A DNA stretch of 64,000 bases from Isoetes taiwanensis. Its lineage: Eukaryota > Streptophyta > Lycopodiopsida > Isoetales > Isoetaceae. The stretch is from the NCBI GenBank assembly GCA_021234155.1, contig JAJEKV010000002.1, positions 22,161,726-22,225,725 on the forward strand. Direction: 5' to 3'. Both the position numbers and the translations under genes were made by a program. Shown in pieces: positions 11,353 through 23,618 of the stretch. How positions within the stretch are numbered: the stretch's first letter is position 1; each line of letters opens with the position of its first letter. Below the pieces are notes generated by a model, which worked only from the letters and a program-made list of their open reading frames with translations, had not been told where the DNA came from and ran no database searches.

Positions 11353-11460
11353 ATACCTTTGAAGTAATGCTGTCACAAATATTGTAGTATCGAAAACGAA
11401 GGTTGCGTAATAGAACATTTAAAGAAATCCTTATATAATAGGCAGACTATCCTGTAGAAG

Positions 11461-11877
11461 ACACAACCTTGATGGAATTAAATGAGGTCCAAGCAAAACT
11501 AGTAACAGGTGCCTGGCGTTGTCGGTAAATACGGTTTTATTCTTGAGACATAAAATCGTAAATATATCTGCAATATTTCAGAATCCTTAGTAAGCTGTTG
11601 CCAGTGCCTTGTATACTATCGTTAGTTTGATGCATAAATGCTTCATAAACTTGCTAACATGGAGCAAGACAAATGGGTTTGTAAAAATTAAGTTAGTCCC
11701 TATTGAAACACCTGATGTTCCACGCATTAAAGATCGAATGTATAATTAGAATGGTAGAAAGAAAATCTCATGGTAATGTTTATTTGAGTAGTTGAAATTT
11801 TGAGTGTTTTAATCTATTCTATTATAATTTTTATGTAACATAGAAATTTGGGATGTGCATGATATATGTTCTCACTT
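11461..11877. other. Gap, nothing recognised
   Basis: AT-rich DNA between the gypsy relic and the truncated end of the second copia element. It has no open frame of note and no clear repeat structure. Confidence 0.4.
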
Positions 11878-12013
11878 TCAAAAGCAACCACGCAAATTGA
11901 TACAATGGTCATTTGTACATAAGATGTTCCTTGCTTGAACAACATGATAAAGTTGAAGCATACGAAATATCATTGTAGGGTCAATATAAACTTGAAGCAT
12001 ATAAAATCTCGTA

Positions 12014-12475
12014 TCATTGGGGAATAATTGTATTGTAGTTATAAAGCAACATTCTTGTAGCATGTATCATCTTGTGAGCATGGGAAGGCACCATCCTTGT
12101 AGCACAATGTATTGTATTCCTACAATAAAGTTTGAATTCATCAGATATGAACTCTCCTTCTCTATCTGACCTCAAACACTTAACTTTCCTCCATGTTTCA
12201 GTTTCAACTTCATTTACAAATTGCTTGAATATCTCAAAAGCTGCATCCTTTGTCTTTATGCAATAGACAAATGACTTTCTACTAAAATCATCAATTAGGG
12301 TCATAAAATATCTTTTTCCAGATAAACTTGTCACATTTAATGGTCCACACAGGTCTGTGTGAACCAGATCTAACAGACCCTTGGCTCTCTTGAGAGATTT
12401 CCTAAAAGGTAGTCTGCTATGCTTCCCTAATATGCACCCTGCACACTTAAGTTCTTCAGCATTTTTTACTGACAT
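12014..12475 (-). pseudogene. Copia integrase fragment, 3'-truncated
   Basis: The minus-strand frame carries the integrase zinc-finger end (CAGCILGKHSRLPF), then the core with HTDLCGP and FMTLIDDFSRKSFVY, then LRSDREGEF with the second catalytic Asp. Homology stops after DEFKLYCR (near 12115); the remaining 34 codons are unrelated and carry short repeats. The catalytic Glu, the integrase C-terminus, RT and RNase H are absent, so the element was cut here by deletion or rearrangement. Confidence 0.8.
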
Positions 12476-12746
12476 TAATCATTCCCTTTTTCATCAATAA
12501 TTCAATAGTTTTTGAATTCACATGACACATCCTATGATGCCAATTTTTCAATGTTGGATATCCAACATAATTAATGCTGGGCAGAATATGATCATTGCAT
12601 AGACCAAACAAATTCCCAACTCTTTTTCCCAAGAACATTATTTTATTATTGAGCAAAACTTTACAATGCAGCTTCTCAAATAGGACCTTGTAGCCTAGGT
12701 CCACTAATTGAGAGACAGAAATCAAATTCCTTACTAACCCAGGCAC
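12456..12746 (-). pseudogene. Copia protease end and GAG-pre-integrase domain
   Basis: The frame begins with PGLVRNLISVSQLVDLGYKV, the typical end of a copia protease region, and continues to the GAG-pre-integrase motif WHHRMCHVNSKTIELLMKKG. It overlaps the integrase frame by 20 bp in a different frame, so a frameshift separates them. It belongs to the same element as gag at 12958-13869. Confidence 0.8.
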
Positions 12747-12957
12747 ACAGAGAACATTTTCTAACTGTATCTTTTTTCCTTAAGTCAAACAGTTCTAATA
12801 CACCTACATCTTCTATTTCCTGGAGATCCCCATTCCCCTAATTGGACATGTCCTCCCTTCCTTCCTCCGCAACCTTTGAGAATGTTGGAGTTTGCAGCTA
12901 CTGTATTTTCAGCTTTAGAAACTAATATCATGACATTATGGTCAATTTTATTCTATT
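12747..12957 (-). other. Degenerate protease region of the copia element with (TTCTA)n tract
   Basis: This joins gag to the protease end but has lost its frame. A run of TTCTA/TTATA units (about 12949-12990) falls at the end of the gag frame. The same pentamer forms a LINE tail near 11300, so this tract may mark a tiny LINE-tail insertion or independent microsatellite growth. Confidence 0.5.
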
Positions 12958-13869
12958 CTATTCTATTATATTATATTCTATTCTATTCTTAGCAATTGAA
13001 TGCATTTCAGACATACTTACCGCAGCATCTTCATCAAGTTCATCTTCTTCAATACGTTTGTCTTCAGTAAGATTTACTGTGGGATTTCTTTTTGGAGCTT
13101 CTATCCTGTTTTCATATCCTTTTTTGAACATTGTGCTTTTATCCTTACTTTTCCCTTTAGTGCTGCAGCTTGCTGCCATATGGCCCTTGCCTTCACAATT
13201 ATAACACACTATCTCCCTTCCAGCTTTTGGACAGTCAGCCTTAAGATGACCATAACTATCACAATTATAACATGGCCCTATCTTCTTTTTCTCTTTATTC
13301 CTTTTGTATTTTCCAGTGTACAACACTTCAGAAGTTTCCTCATCATCATCATGCAATTTGCTCTGCTCAAACTCAGTTCTTACCATTCTAATAACATGCT
13401 TCTTTGATTTGGTGACATTTCTTAATAGGGTAGCAAGATGAGTATTGTGAGATACTGCTCGAGATATAGCCAGAAGTTGGTATTCTTCATTGAGAATAAC
13501 TCTAGCACCTTCCAAATCTGCTATAATAGAGTCAAACTTCTCAAAAAATTCAGTTATGTTATTCCTCTCATGCAACTTTAATCTTCTCAATTGCTTCTCT
13601 AAGACATCAATTTGAGATGAAGTCTTAGCTTCATATTCTATGATCAAATACATCCACATTTCCTTTGGAGTCATACCTCTTAACTTCAGTTTAATCACAG
13701 GTCCTACCTTGCAACAAATAATTGCATGTGCTTCCATAATCCTTAGCTTTTTGTCCTCTTCACTTACTGCTGCAATAGATGAATTAACTGGTGTACTTTC
13801 AGCAGTTCCCCCTACAGTGGAGCCTTCACCAGTCCCCCCTTGACTAGCTGTCCCTGCACTCAAAGTCAC
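12958..13869 (-). CDS. gag: Copia gag polyprotein with two zinc knuckles
   Basis: The 303-residue frame encodes a Ty1/copia nucleocapsid precursor. It has a UBN2-type gag fold (about residues 40-180, including RGMTPKEMWMYL and LEKQLRRLKL). Two CCHC zinc knuckles follow (CYNCDSYGHLKADC and CYNCEGKGHMAASC, near residues 205-240), with a lysine-rich tail. The frame is intact but its usual N-terminal start is probably upstream near 13990, where coding similarity is broken by stops. The C-terminus runs into the (TTCTA)n tract. It lies between the LTR/primer site and the protease remnant. The element as a whole is dead. Confidence 0.8.
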   Translation of the reverse strand: MTLSAGTASQGGTGEGSTVGGTAESTPVNSSIAAVSEEDKKLRIMEAHAIICCKVGPVIKLKLRGMTPKEMWMYLIIEYEAKTSSQIDVLEKQLRRLKLHERNNITEFFEKFDSIIADLEGARVILNEEYQLLAISRAVSHNTHLATLLRNVTKSKKHVIRMVRTEFEQSKLHDDDEETSEVLYTGKYKRNKEKKKIGPCYNCDSYGHLKADCPKAGREIVCYNCEGKGHMAASCSTKGKSKDKSTMFKKGYENRIEAPKRNPTVNLTEDKRIEEDELDEDAAVSMSEMHSIAKNRIEYNIIE

Positions 13870-14034
13870 AGGAGAGCTTCTAGAAGCATTTGGATCAATT
13901 AAATACCACAGCTTCTCAAATTCCAGAACTTCTCTAATACTTTGCTTTCAAATTTGAAAGCCTCCATCTCCTTTAAATACCTCTATAGAATTGCAGATTA
14001 GCAGCAAATCTGGTTGTCATGTTGCCTGACCTGT

Positions 14035-14047
14035 GCTCTGATACCAA
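14035..14047 (-). other. Primer binding site (initiator tRNA-Met type)
   Basis: On the minus strand TTGGTATCAGAGC immediately follows the end of the 5' LTR. It matches the conserved LTR-retrotransposon primer site TGGTATCAGAGC, complementary to the 3' end of initiator tRNA-Met. Confidence 0.85.
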
Positions 14048-14594
14048 TGAAAAGATCTATAGAGGTTAGTAGCTTGATCACAAGTGTGATAGATTAAACA
14101 ACTTTCAGCTTCAATATCAATTGACAAGTGCAAACATATATCTTATTTGAACCATTGATTTCTCATAATGCAAAAGTATTGTTCATTTGGTTATGCCTCA
14201 AACACTGTAGCAATATATTCAATGATATTTTGCAATGGTCTCCGAGAGCTCAAGCAAGTCGAGGTCACAACCTCTGAAACACAATCATCGAACCAGCTCA
14301 GAATCATCATACCTCCTTCTTAATTTTATTTAGCAGCGATCCGGCCGCATAGGCGGACCGATCTCTGCGCATCCCGGACCGAAAGGCCGACATGCATATT
14401 CAAACGAGATTTGCCTCCATATTATTAGGCCCATGATCTACATACTTAAATTAACATATTCAAAGGTTCACAATGAACCTATAAGTGAATAACCTTCAAT
14501 AGTCTTAACCACATAATGGTTAACCTATATGCACTTCCATCACATATAATTGAAACCTAATGTCTGTCTTGAGAGTCTTGATCTATCTCCAACA
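14048..14594 (-). repeat. 5' LTR of the copia element
   Basis: Read on the minus strand it begins TGTTGGAGATAG and ends TTTTCA directly before the primer binding site, giving TG...CA termini and 547 bp. The matching 3' LTR is absent because the element is truncated in integrase. The outer end is set from the TG start only; a TGTTGTTATG about 30 bp further out is a weaker alternative. Confidence 0.65.
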
Positions 14595-15089
14595 TATAAA
14601 TTATAACATGATCATAACAACAGGAGAGACTAGGCAGAAACTGAGGCCACGAGTGAGCAATCTTGGCGTGGTATGAGTCTCATGGATCAGTTGGTATTCA
14701 ATGGATGTTAACTTTAAAAAACAATTATATTGCCTCGTACGTTTTACAAGTTCCACATACTAGCTCCACGTTGATAACTCACACTTTATGTGATATAAGG
14801 CATGTGGATGTTAAAGAACAATACTCACACTTGATGGGACAAGACTCATGGATGATCAAGAGCAATCTGTTGTACGTTGAGGTAATGTGCCATTTGAACC
14901 TTTCCTAAGAAATCAATTTGTACATGCCACATAATATGTATCAACCTTGCATAAGGAATCAAGTGCTTATTATTTCAGAGACTAGACTCATAAGGAAACT
15001 CCGGGTGTTGATAATAAATTAAATCCTTATAGACTATCATGTATAAAAAGATGGATAAGAAACTCGATTAAACAATTCTAGAACTTCAT
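14595..15089. other. Gap, nothing recognised
   Basis: Bases after the LTR hold an 81-codon open frame (14663-14908, plus strand) with no recognisable domain. No repeats were seen before the GATA tract. Confidence 0.4.
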
Positions 15090-15252
<163 letters not shown>

Positions 15253-15596
15253 GCATAGATAGGGTTTTTGTGATACTATATGGCGCATATGCTTGCTAAT
15301 AGTATAAAATTGGATGATGACCTTAGATGACATTGCAAAGTGCACAACCAAGGTGACGACATTTGACATTGCAAGTGGACTTTGTCGAGAAGGTTGATTC
15401 CTACCAGTCGTTTCTCATTGTCATGAGTAAATGAACTATAGAGCCAATGTGATGCATCGAATAGAAAAAGAAGAGTCTTTTTAATAGTGGATCAACAGGT
15501 GTACAAGACTTGATTACATGCAGGTAAAAGTGTTTCCTTTAGTAGAATGTCCACAAAAAACTGAATAGAATGAGCACTTATGCATTGTAAGCGAAT

Positions 15597-15716
15597 GCCA
15601 CTTGGGAACCATTCCAAACAGAGTAGTACAAATAGAGTTGGAGGGGGCTCGACAAGAGGCGGCAGCCGCAACTTGTTGCGGCCCCTCTGGCTCTATTGGA
15701 ATGGGTCCCAAGTGGC
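15597..15716. mobile_element. MITE-like foldback element
   Basis: The left arm 15597-15622 and right arm 15692-15716 are inverted repeats (GCCACTTGGGAACCATTCC against GCCACTTGGGACCCATTCC) with small differences. The centre contains another palindrome, GCCGCAACTTGTTGCGGC (15665-15682). A clear target duplication was not identified. It lies about 220 bp before the uricase gene. Confidence 0.6.
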
Positions 15717-15936
15717 GTATCACATAATCCCTTGATACATAATCCCTTATACATAATCCCTTTAGTGATAAAATACATACATTTCTTTTTAAATGATTTT
15801 CGTATATCTATTATCTATCTATACTTTATATACAAATCTAAATACGTTCTACTATGAAAAAGAGAGCTTAAAAAGTGCTTGAAATTGCTGTTCTATATTA
15901 TATGCGTGTTTGCCACATTTCTCATTGAGCTAACTC

Positions 15937-18736
15937 ATGGAGAAGACGGAGCTAAGTCACCGGCATGGCAAAGCCAGGGTGCGGATTGGCCGAGTCTGGC
16001 GAGGCCCTCCGGATGTCTTTGTCGAATGGAATCTCACAATCATCCTTGATTCTGACTCCCTCGAAGCTTATACTCTTGGAGATAATTCTGCCGTTGTTGC
16101 CACTGATTCTATTAAAAATACAGTAAGCTCGAATTTTTGTTATTGTTCTTCAGGGGAAGTTTTTGTTTGGGGATGTGCAAAAGTTAGATTATTCCAAGGC
16201 CATTGTTTCTGCCTCCAGGTTGTCTCCGCATTGGCTGGACAATATTGTTAATTTCCTGCATATTCGTGCAGCTCACTGCTTGTAGCCCATGCCATGAGTT
16301 TGCCAAAATGTGCTATGCAATGCTTCTTGAATGAATATTGCGTTCCAAGTGCTCTCTCTGGATGGAGTGTGTACTTGAAGAGTTCTGCCTTTTTACTGCT
16401 AGTGCACATGTCTGTAATCGATCTTAGCATTGCTGCATTCAGCTCATCTGTTGTTTACTAGATTCCCCTGAACCCTCATTATTCTCCCATTTCTCTTTCT
16501 TTGCTTACGCTGAACGCTAAGCTTTTCATTGCTAGACAACAAAAATGATTCCATGACTCTAGAAAAAGGCAAGAGAGAGTCTTCATTATGTTTAGAAAGG
16601 ATCCATGGTGGCAGCTTTCAGGTAATGGCGAATTAAGTTTCTAAAGCCTTTTCTAAGCAGTATAGGTGGTTGGTTGTTAGAAAGAAAGAGGGATCTGACA
16701 ATTTGTATTTGCACAGGTATATGCACTAGCTAAACAATGTGGGGAGCCTGCTTCTATGGAGGACTTTGGTACTCTATTAGCAAAACATTTTTTAAACTTA
16801 TACTTACAGGTCTGTCTCACTTGCCAAATCTTAAGAAATCGAGTGATCTTTTTAATTTGAAAGTTAAGCCTTTTCGGCGTTAAGAATTTTACTTTAAACG
16901 TTAGAGGAAACTATGGAAAAGAGCAGTCAATAAATTCCGTCTTCTTGATGTAATCAATAAGCTTCTGCCTAGGGGTTAATGATTTTCCATCCTTTATGAT
17001 GGCGAGGTTTGAAATGTCTAATTTGCAAAAATTATAACCTTTAAATTTTGTTCCGCGTAGTGTAGCCCTAGAGTACTTAATGTCTTGTCCCATGGGTTTT
17101 TCAAGTACAGGAGTTATGGTTCCCATGTATTACCCTGCGTTGGACTGTTTCTATGATTATTTATGTGTTGGATGTTGGAATTTGAGGAGTTCAAGTCATA
17201 TTTTGACAGATGCTGTATATAACCTAGGCCAATATTGTGGCTGTTAACTAGAGGTCTTCTCATACAGAATGAAGTAATGATGGTTTTTTTAGGATTTGAA
17301 TTGAGTTCATTGAACAGACAAGCTAGCCACTTGCTTGTTTCACATGTCTCTCATGTATTTAACGTTAAGAGGAGTAATTGCCTTGATTGCACAATGATAA
17401 TTTGGCTGGTGCATTTCCAGGTAACAAAAGTGAGTGTGCTGATATCTGAGAAGCCTTGGAGAAGAATTAATGTCAATGGCTCGCCACATGATCATGGTTT
17501 GTATCTGGTCCTGTTTTCTATTTCTCAATAACAGGTGCAGTCCTGTTGTTGAATAGTGTTTCCTGCCAGGATTCAAGCTAGGGCAAGAGAAGCATACAGC
17601 CGAAGTAATCATTAGCCGGGATGGACATGAGAAGATCACGTCAGGCATAAAGGGACTGAGTCTATTAAAGACAACAAAGGTGCTTGATGAGATAAAGAAC
17701 GTTTGATCATACATGTCTCAAAAATCACTCACATTTAGACGAATAAAACCTAATACCTTCTGCTGTCAAATGCACCGTGGATGTTTTTTGGGGGTTTGGG
17801 GGGAGGGGGGTGGGTTTGCTTTTTGGTACAAAGGAAAACAATTAAATATTGGAAGGGCATGGAGGGAGAGGACCTTTCTATGTTCATTAGACTTCAGTTT
17901 AACATTCTGTTCTATTATCACACGCATTTAGACGGATATCTTGGTTGCAAAGACACCAACATGAATGATAAAGCTTTCAACAAGCTTGTTCTAAGATGGT
18001 GTTGTGTTCAGTCAGGATTTGTGGGGTTTGTTCGGGATAAGTATACGTTGCTTCCTGAAGTTGACGAACGCATGCTGGCATCTGAAATTACTGCAACTTG
18101 GAGGTCTGCTTATACATGCGCCTCTTTAATGAGCAGGATCTTTTGAGTTCATCATGCATCTTCATGTAGAGAGTAGTACTTTAGGCATAGAGGAATGCAT
18201 GCGCTTTAAATGGGTAATTAGCATTTTTATCCATAGTCTACGTCATATCTGCAGCTTTTCTACAAAGCCATGTTCATACAACAAGTATCATGATGACGTG
18301 GTTGGTGCACTTATAAATACGTTCTTTGGGCATCCATCTACTGGAGTCTACAGTCCATCTGTGCAGAATACACTTTATCTAATGGCTGCAGAAGTTCTCA
18401 AGAGGTGAGCAAGTTTTGTGGATTTGTTTTACGTTAAGATATTATGTTTGTTGTTAATCATTTTAATAACAATCTGTATTGTCTAGATTTCCGAAGATAG
18501 ATTCTGTCAAACTCAATATGCCCAACCTTCATTTTGTACCAGTTAATATGCCCTCTGTCGGTGCAGAGGTAAGTTGTGGTAAAATAAGTGTGAAGCTTGA
18601 TTTGTTATTGTTACATGCCTATTAAAGTTTTCTTTTGTGATTGCAGTTTAATCATGATATATATTTGCCAATGGATGAACCCCATGGCACAATTGAAGCA
18701 TGTTTAACAAGAAAAGGCATTTCGTCAAAGTTGTAG
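15937..18736 (+). CDS. UOX: Urate oxidase (uricase), eight exons, peroxisomal
   Basis: Uricase oxidises urate to 5-hydroxyisourate in peroxisomes during purine breakdown. Exons inferred: 15937-16122, 16717-16809, 17421-17496, 17570-17679, 18012-18103, 18255-18404, 18487-18568 and 18647-18736, about 290 residues, the usual length. Family signatures are RHGKARVRIGRVWR with the active-site Lys and ATDSIKNT with the catalytic Thr. They continue with PHDHGFKLGQEKHTAEV, SGIKGLSLLKTTK, GFVRDKYTLLPEVDERMLA (substrate-binding Phe and Arg), SVQNTLYLMAAEVL (Gln) and LPMDEPHGTIEACL (His). The protein ends in Ser-Lys-Leu, a type 1 peroxisomal signal. All junctions use GT-AG. The exon 5/6 junction is the least certain, because residues usually present after TATWR are partly missing. 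I see no stop or frameshift. It is the clearest host gene in the window. Confidence 0.9.
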
Positions 18737-20334
18737 CAGTAAGCAATTGTTACCCTCAAACTATTGTATAGACAGTTGTACTCACTAGACCTGGAATGTG
18801 CTGCTGCAGTTTGTTGCAATAACAAATAAAGTTATGCTTGGGCTTCTTTCCATTGTAATTTCAGTCTATGCTAATAGAGGACCACTTTATTCTTGAGAGA
18901 AAATAAGTATAGATCCCAGCTAAGGAACGAAACAAGGTATTTTCTTCACCTTGTTAAATAGCATGAGCAAAATACAAACTTGGAGATATTAGGGGTTATT
19001 CATTGCATTATTAAGTAGTGATTATAAGTTGAAAAAATTTAGCTAGTTAATTTAACTTGGACGGAACGTCACAATATTTCTGCTGAAAAATGTCTCTGGT
19101 GAAAATATGTTTCTAGGTGTTATTGGGTCAAGAAATTGCATTTATTTAACTTCATCCTAGAATGCCAACAGATAAGCTGATCACATTTTCTACCCTAAAC
19201 AGTAGAAAGGAAGAAATTCAGATTGAGAAATGACTTGCTGCATATGTAGAAACGAGTTACTGCATGTGAAGAAGCAAGTTGCCTTGAGGATTGACCACGA
19301 TCCCTCCTTGGTTGTATAGGTGGATATTTCTTTGGCTTCAGATGGCATTCTACCAGTTAAATAGGCAGGACTGCATTCTCATAGAGTATTGAAGCATCTA
19401 AGATTTGATCTTTGAGTTTGTTATTTTTTCGATATATGCAACCTCAACTTGGGATGTTTGAACAGAGAGATCTAGTGCAGTAATTCACGTGGCGACGAAA
19501 TTGTTTATCTTTATTTTCTAAGTATTATTATTTGCATAAACACCGCATCTGTCTATAGGTAAGATTGAAACCAAGTAATCAATAGGTACATTTGCAACCA
19601 AGCAATCCCTTTGCATTGTTGGGGTTTTTTGTAGCCCATTTGAGGTCTCCGATAGCAAATACTTATGAAGAACAATCTTTGCTCATCATTTTCAAAACAA
19701 TTTGCTGGTGGTAATTGTTTGTTTCATAAGCAACTCTTTTGATCTATATTTCATAATTGAAATTACAACTGTGGAGCAACTTGTTATCTACTCATTATTC
19801 CATATAGTGTGAACTTTCATGTAGCTTGAAATGCACTATTTACATTAGTTATTACTTACTGCTTTCAGCATGTTGTTAAGGCTATGCATAATTGGACAAG
19901 AGCTCAAGAAAAGTTATTTTCTACTTTGTTTTTTGAAAAACAAAAGCTTCATTCCATGTCTAGCTACATTTGATTATTTTCTTAGCATATAGGCTCTAGA
20001 CATTTAAACACTAAGTAGCTCGAGATTTTGATATTGCAATAGAATTTTACGTGGCATATGCAAATTTGCAGATTTTTCTCATGTGAAGATATGCAATAAA
20101 ATTAAACTGCATGCTATATACTTTCAAGGTCTTTGAATTGTGGTAAAATTATATTCCTCTTGAGGTGGTATTACAATGGTATCATGAATAACGGATTCTA
20201 CTAGGACCTCATCAAGGATTCCCGTGCAAGACTTGAATTCCTGAAAGGATGGCTAGAAACAAGGGGAATATATAAATTGAACTTGAGCTTCAAATAGAAG
20301 CATAACAATCTTGTAAAGGTTACGTAAACCTTTT
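18737..20334. other. Downstream of uricase, nothing recognised
   Basis: About 1.6 kb of AT-rich DNA with no long open frame and no transposon motif recognised. The first few hundred bases probably hold the uricase 3' UTR and polyadenylation region. Confidence 0.5.
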
Positions 20335-20419
20335 TGGGTTGCCCCTAGGGGGGCAAACCCTTGTTTATGTGGGCTTTTGGCATATCCTAGGTATATGCTG
20401 GAATATACCTAGGATATGC
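20335..20419. repeat. Two adjacent hairpins
   Basis: The second hairpin is perfect: GCATATCCTAGGTATAT (20380-20396) pairs with 20403-20419 over 17 bp around a 6-nt loop. The first (about 20335-20360) pairs GGGTTGCCCC with GGGGCAAACCC with one bulge. They lie just before the PPR pseudogene. They could be a foldback element inserted at its 5' end. Confidence 0.75.
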
Positions 20420-20479
20420 TGTGACTGCGCCAAACCTACTCTTACCTGTAAACTCTCGGTCGCCATTGTTGCTGTGCGG

Positions 20480-22718
20480 CTGGTGTGGGAACTAGTTAAC
20501 CGGCACCGCCAAGCATTAGAGCGAGGTCCATAAGCTGGTGTGGGAACTGGTGTTGGAAGAAGGGGGGAATTGGAAGAATTTATCTCCGAACTTGGCTTAT
20601 CGGCTGGTGCATGACTGCACCCATCAGAAAGACTTGGATTCAGGTAAGCTCCTTCACTCTTTGATGATTCAAAACTGTCGTGATTCTGCTCCCTTCTTAG
20701 CCAACCATCTCATTCGTCTTTTAATGGATTGAAGCGAATAATACATTAAACATGCTTTCAAATCCAGATCATTATTCATGGAATGCAATTATTTATGCTC
20801 ATGCCAAGCCCAAAGATGGTGAGAGTTGTTTTTACAGTTGTATCATGAAATGCAAATTGCAGGCATTTCCACAGACAAATTCACGTTTTTGGCTCTCTTA
20901 AGAGCTTGCAACAGCTTGCCTAGCATGTCGTTCATGGGCAAATATTTGGCACTTATCTCCAATCTGACCTTGTTGTGGAGAATTCTTTGATTAATATGTA
21001 TGCCAATGTGGGAACTCAGAAGAAGCAGAGAGGGCGGTGAACATTTCTAAAAGCCCCAATGTGATATCATGGAATGCAATAATTGCAGGATTTGCTCAGC
21101 ATGATCAAGACCACCTTGCACTAAGTTGTTTTACACATCATGGAATGCAATAATTGATAATTGCAGGATTTTCTCGGCATGATCAAGGCCACCTTGCACA
21201 AAGTTGTTTTACATATGCAGCTTAATGGATCCATGAGCAGTCTGAATGGAGATGACATTTCCTATACCCCTGAGGTCAATATGGAAAATACACTTATTGA
21301 TGTATATGCTGAATGGGGTAGCTTAAAGAAGGCAATCGGGGTCTTTAATAATTTGCAAAATAAAAAGGATGTAGTGTCTTGGGGAATAATGGTATCAGGA
21401 TATGTTGAAAATGCTGAGGATAAATTGGCACTGGAATGTCTTGAGGGGATGCATAAAGAAGGAAAGAGCCCAATAATGTTACATTCATTATGATCTTGAA
21501 AGCATGTAATAGGTGGATTACAGAAGGACAAGTGCATTTATGAACAGGTTAGTGTAGGAACCAGTCCGATTTAGCAACTGGAAGTACACTTGTTGACATG
21601 TATACTAATTGTGGGCACTTGCAGGAGACATGTGGAGTCTTTTGCAGATTAAAAAATCGTAATGTTGTGTCATGGAACGCAATGATTGCAGGCTATGTTC
21701 AACATGAACAAGACCATTTTGCTTAGAGTGCGTCAAAAAGATGCAATATGATGGTATAACGCCTGACAAAGTAACACACCTAAGTGTCCTGAAAGCATGT
21801 GGGAGCATTGATAGCATAGAAAAGTGCTACTGCTTTCATGAAGGTATCATTGAGATTGGGCTATAATATGATAATGCTGTGGGGAGTACAACTGTTGACA
21901 TGTATGTCAAATGTAAGAACCAAGACGTGGCATACAAAGCTTTTCAAACATTGCCAAATAGAAACCTTATGACTTGGAATGCAATAATTCTGGATATGCT
22001 CAAAATGACGAAGGCCTTCTTGCTTTGGATTGCTTTGAAAGCATGCAAAGGGAAGGCACAGATCCAAATGAATACACATTCTCAAGCACTTTAAAAGCAC
22101 GCAGCAATGTAGCAGCAATAGACCTAGGCAGGGGCATCCACAAGACCATCATTAGAAGTGGACTTTGGCCTGATGCTCCTGTAGAAGACGCCCTTATTGA
22201 TATGTATGCCAATTTCGGAGTTCTGTTAGAGGCATCTAAAGTCTTTGATAGAATGCATAACAAAAATCTAGTGTCATGGAATTCAATGGTTGCTGGATAT
22301 GGTCAGCACAAGGAAGCTGGAATGGCAGTACAGTGCTTTGAAGACATGTGTCTATATGGTCTTATTCCAAATGGGACAACATATATGGTGGTATACTTAC
22401 TGCATTGCGTCAAGTGGGTTTTGTCAATGAAGCCCTTTGGTACTTTCAGACTATGAAAGAGTACGGTTGATTAACTCCTGATATGCGTCATATTACCTGA
22501 ATGGTGGACGCTTTAGGTCATGCAGGACTTTTTGATAAAGCCAAAGACTTAATCAGGAAGGGTGCCCAACCAGATACTTACTTGTGGATGACATTGCTTT
22601 GTGCTTGCAGATTGCATTACAGTGTGGACCTGGGAAAGCTCCTTCCTATGTAGATCCTTCTCATGCTCCGGCATATGTGCTTATGTCAAATATTTATGCT
22701 GGCATTCATCTAGGTAGA
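20480..22718 (+). pseudogene. Pentatricopeptide repeat (PPR) pseudogene
   Basis: Successive PPR motifs appear in shifting frames: SPNLAYRLVHDCTHQKDLDSGK near 20590, SWNAIIAGFAQHDQDHLAL near 21070, then DVVSWGIMVSGYVENAED and NVVSWNAMIAGYVQHEQD. They continue with VDMYVKCKNQDVAYKAFQTLPNR, KNLVSWNSMVAGYGQHKEAG and a C-terminal stretch ending SHAPAYVLMSNIYAG near 22700. The first motif resembles the N-terminus of the intact PPR gene at 33775, so the two are related. At least six frame changes or stops and a local duplication (SWNAIIAGF twice near 21070-21170) show it is dead. Confidence 0.85.
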
Positions 22719-22740
22719 TGTGTAGGAAAGTGCCAAACAA

Positions 22741-23147
22741 CCTAAACAATATATATGCTTGTCAGTTCCATATTATAAATATACTGAACAATCCAAGGTC
22801 TCGATGAGCCAAATATGCTTGCAAAGATAGAATTCCCAATTTTAATATAAATGATACAGAACTATATCTAGTATAGCAATTAAGCTGGCTCCAGTTCTGC
22901 AAAGTTGGGCAGTACAGAAGTCTTTTCATGTAACAAACTTCAGGTGTATTTGTATATTGGATCTTAAGCTTTCCGAAGGTCACGAATTGCACCCTAGATA
23001 GTTATGAAGTAATGGTTAACGTGTTAATAGTATTTAAGTGCATGGTTAGAATCCTTTTAGGCAGTTCTTTCTTTAATTATAATAATAAGATCTATTAACG
23101 TCCAACAAAGACCTGTAGGCCATGGGACAACTCTTACAGTTTTACAT
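22741..23147. other. Gap, nothing recognised
   Basis: AT-rich DNA between the PPR pseudogene and the LINE fragment, with no domain or repeat recognised. Confidence 0.4.
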
Positions 23148-23583
23148 CTACTCTCTATTGATAAGAGTATCTTTTTCGCTACAGTCAATGCTCTTAAGGA
23201 GCTCTCTAATAAATTTTGCCACTTGACATATTGTAGAGTATTTTTGGAAAAGAGTTGTCAAGTTCTCGTGTACCCAATCTACTTGGGAGTACCTTTTCCG
23301 AAGTGAATGGAACCGAGGACAATGGATTATTACATGTGATTCTGTTTCTATATCATGCCTACATCTACATATCCTTTCTTCCTTAGGAAGCCCGAACCAT
23401 CTCCCAGTTTCAATCATAAGACGATGTGAACCCATGCGTATTCAAGCTACTGCTTGTACCATTCTGGGGTAGATGTTCTTATGACTAAGATATAACTGAA
23501 TGCCATGTTTTGCTTTCGGATTAAAGCCTGTCAAATAATATATGAACTTTTTCTTATCACAGAACTTAATGCATCGCTCAAAT

Positions 23584-23618
<35 letters not shown>

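Larger units (their letters stand above)
8590..11460 (+). pseudogene. Highly degenerate Ty3/gypsy pol relic
   Basis: Pol pieces appear in order on the plus strand with many stops. RT starts near 8630 ([20 protein letters not shown]) and resumes near 9325 (EEHREHLRTIL), interrupted by the SINE-like insert at about 8880-9190. RNase H lies near 9730-9950 (YPTHDKELIAIVHALR). The integrase zinc-binding and core regions run from about 10270 to 10760 (HPETDGQ and VNRVLEDM near 10710-10760). A possible C-terminal part follows near 11100-11250 (HDVSLLVLLKP). No LTRs were identified. A short LINE 3' end sits inside its distal part near 11300. Confidence 0.8.
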
